NCBI RefSeq assembly: GCF_021155765.1
Contig: NC_060115.1
Coordinates: 6,924,493-6,988,492 of the forward strand
Length of the DNA: 64,000 nucleotides
DNA from: Diprion similis
Lineage: Eukaryota > Arthropoda > Insecta > Hymenoptera > Diprionidae
Direction: 5' to 3'
Part shown: positions 61,936 to 64,000 of the stretch, piece after piece
Position numbering within the stretch: position 1 is the first letter of the stretch
Layout of the letters: every line of letters starts with the position of its first letter
Notes under the pieces: model-generated
What the model was told of the DNA's origin: nothing
Databases searched by the model: none
The model's input: only the letters and a program-made list of their open reading frames with translations
Position numbers and translations under genes: made by a program

Positions 61936-64000
61936 GTAAGCTCACTTGAATTTTTCAACTCTTCCTGCGACCTGCCATCCGCGACTCGCATTACTTATTA
62001 CTGCAGCCTGACAGCCGCTTCCGGTTTCCTCGACTAATTCCCCGCTTCCTGTGTGGCTCAACAAGTTCGTGTTTGATATTTATTTATTTGTTTTTTTTTC
62101 GGTGTGGTGTTTTTTTTTTTTTGTTTTTTGTTAGGGATAACCTCCATTTTTTACTCGATCATTATACTAGCAAAGACGAAGCACTGTGTAGAGTTTACCT
62201 AACGTTAAATTGCCTTTTTAGTATTACAATGCTGATTCTTGATATTTGAAAAACTTTTCTTTGACAAAAGTTTACTTCAAGTATCTACGCCTTGTTTTCG
62301 GGTTAAATGATAGATGATTTTACGATTTTCTGTCCGCAGTTTGTTTAGACGTTAAAATGTGCGAACTTTTTCACCGTGAGTTGAAACATAAGACAAAGAC
62401 TGAAATTACCGTACGTGATAAAAAATGTCGATTTATTAAAATCCTGAAATTGAAATAGTTGAAAAAGTTGTGAAAATTTTGATATGAGTTATTTTGCAAT
62501 GGAGGAATTTATTTTACGCAATTCGTGTTGAGGGTTAAATAATTTCTGACAGTAAATTTTCACCACCAAATTACAATAAGCAGCTTCGAAAATGTGAACA
62601 GTGCATAGTACAAATAAAAAATTCTTTATACCCTGTACACCCTGCATATGATTACACGAGAATTTTGTGTGGCCGCGAAACGTGCAAGTGAATAATTAAT
62701 TTCATTCCCACAACACAGCTTTGAAATATGCATATTTCTATGTAATTGCATTTCAATTAGATAAAACAACGATTACACGTTTATATTTGCACCTAAACGT
62801 TATAGATACCAGAGAAAAAAAACAATCACAAAGATCAATTTCAACGTCTCTCTTTATTCCTGCAATTCAGATTCACTTATAGTGACCGAATCAAATTAAG
62901 TTCGTGTACAATTAATCGTCAAAGGATCTGAAAAGAAGGGGCATAAAATTCGGCTTTGAAATGTGATCTATATTTGTGAAGAATCCAGGTCGTAATATTA
63001 GAAAAGCGTCAAATTAACACTCGGAAGTAATTTAATTTCTCGACAAATGTTTCGAAGCAATCAATACAGAGTAATGTTAATAATTTTTTACCGATCAGTA
63101 AATGTTGAACAATAAATTAGCATTTAGAAATCCAGGAATTAGAACTCAAATCGGAAACGATAGTCGTCGTGGATTTCGATGTCGAACTGGATTTCGTTTC
63201 TTCCAAAAGATCAATAAATGATCGAATATCGCGGGCCTGCATCGTTTGAAATAACGCGTCTATATTTCGCCGGATCAATTCCACATAATCGATCAATCAC
63301 CGCCTCAATACTCGCGTTTTCTTTTGACTAATACGCGAGCATTCATATAAATAATCCCTCGGTTTTTCATACAGATTCCTAATGAATGAAACACAGTTTC
63401 TATCATCTGAAGATTATCCCGCATCAACATCTTTCTTCTCTTTATTCAATCCCGTTCTCGACTGTCCGAAACTCCAGCCGTTCAATTTTTAGCTGCATCT
63501 CTTTTCCCATCATTAAGCTCATTGCAAAGTAAATTCGATTCGATGTTAACGAGCTAGAGAACCGGTTCGCACCTTTCGTTCGTTTCCTATTTCAACCCCT
63601 TTCACAGTCTTATTATACATGTAAAATAGTCCATAAGTCTTGAGCAGCTAACGCGTTAAGAATTTTTTTTCTTACTTTCTCGTTAGCTTTTGATTCACTT
63701 TATTCCGTAGCGTCCAATTAGCCGCGGCAGCCCGTTAAATAAACACAAAATTTAATTACAAGTCTCTACTATATACGAGATCTTAAGGAAGATCGATTCC
63801 CCCGATTTCCTAATCAATTTCCACTAAAAAATCGGCATAATGACAACAAAAGCGACAGAAAACGGCTCGTAATTTATCACATAATTAAGTGTACGGTATT
63901 TTATTACACTAAAATCAGCGAGTGACAAACGTTTTGCAACGATTTCAAAACTATTGCAAACGGTTCCGAGGGTTTTAAAAATCATTCCAACCTAATTCAA
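61936..64000. other. right-edge non-coding DNA, possibly intron of the next gene
   Basis: AT-rich sequence with no open frame of note and no recognisable domain on either strand. If the exon at 61852-61935 is real, this is the start of its first intron. Confidence 0.4.

Noticed and set aside
61759-62037. 92-codon open frame across the TATA box
   Set aside because: It starts upstream of the predicted transcription start and runs through a strong splice donor, so it is unlikely to be translated as such.

Overview
The window is nuclear DNA of an insect. It has GT-AG introns, many of them only 60-150 bases, an AT-rich background with simple repeats, and clear insect orthologues. Gene content and intron sizes would suit a hymenopteran, but I cannot prove the order from sequence alone. 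By joining exons on matching splice phase and protein family I could build five complete protein-coding genes. A sixth, partial first exon is likely near the right edge. I saw no rRNA, tRNA, CRISPR or viral genes.

Layout. 1-1302 is non-coding and holds a three-copy repeat. 1303-17899 (minus) is the Wnt co-receptor arrow (LRP5/6), six coding exons, 1602 aa, with an 11.2-kb first intron. 18180-23653 is non-coding with a transposon-like element and hairpins. 23654-31402 (minus) is a 10-exon RhoGAP-domain protein of 570 aa. About 1.6 kb of shared promoter space separates it from the divergent msps/XMAP215 gene at 32987-43013 (plus, 34 coding exons, 1999 aa with a predicted cassette exon or 1936 aa without). 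msps converges on a TMEM165/GDT1-type Golgi cation transporter at 44545-46139 (minus, 6 exons, 291 aa). 46140-53856 is non-coding, with a MITE-like element and a CRE-type palindrome. 53857-57831 (plus) is an atypical soluble guanylate cyclase of the Gyc88E/beta-3 type (12 coding exons, 835 aa). 57832-64000 has no complete gene but holds a TATA/initiator promoter and a putative exon ending exactly at an ATG (61852-61935).

The genes do not form one pathway. They are a microtubule polymerase, a Wnt receptor, a Rho regulator, a Golgi ion transporter and a gas-sensing cyclase that are neighbours on the chromosome. I found no convincing undescribed multi-gene system. The most checkable novelties are a C-terminal prenylation-type CVIF motif on the guanylate cyclase, a frame-preserving 189-nt msps cassette exon, a RhoGAP domain that keeps its arginine finger but lacks the usual asparagine, and the ATG-only exon at the right edge.
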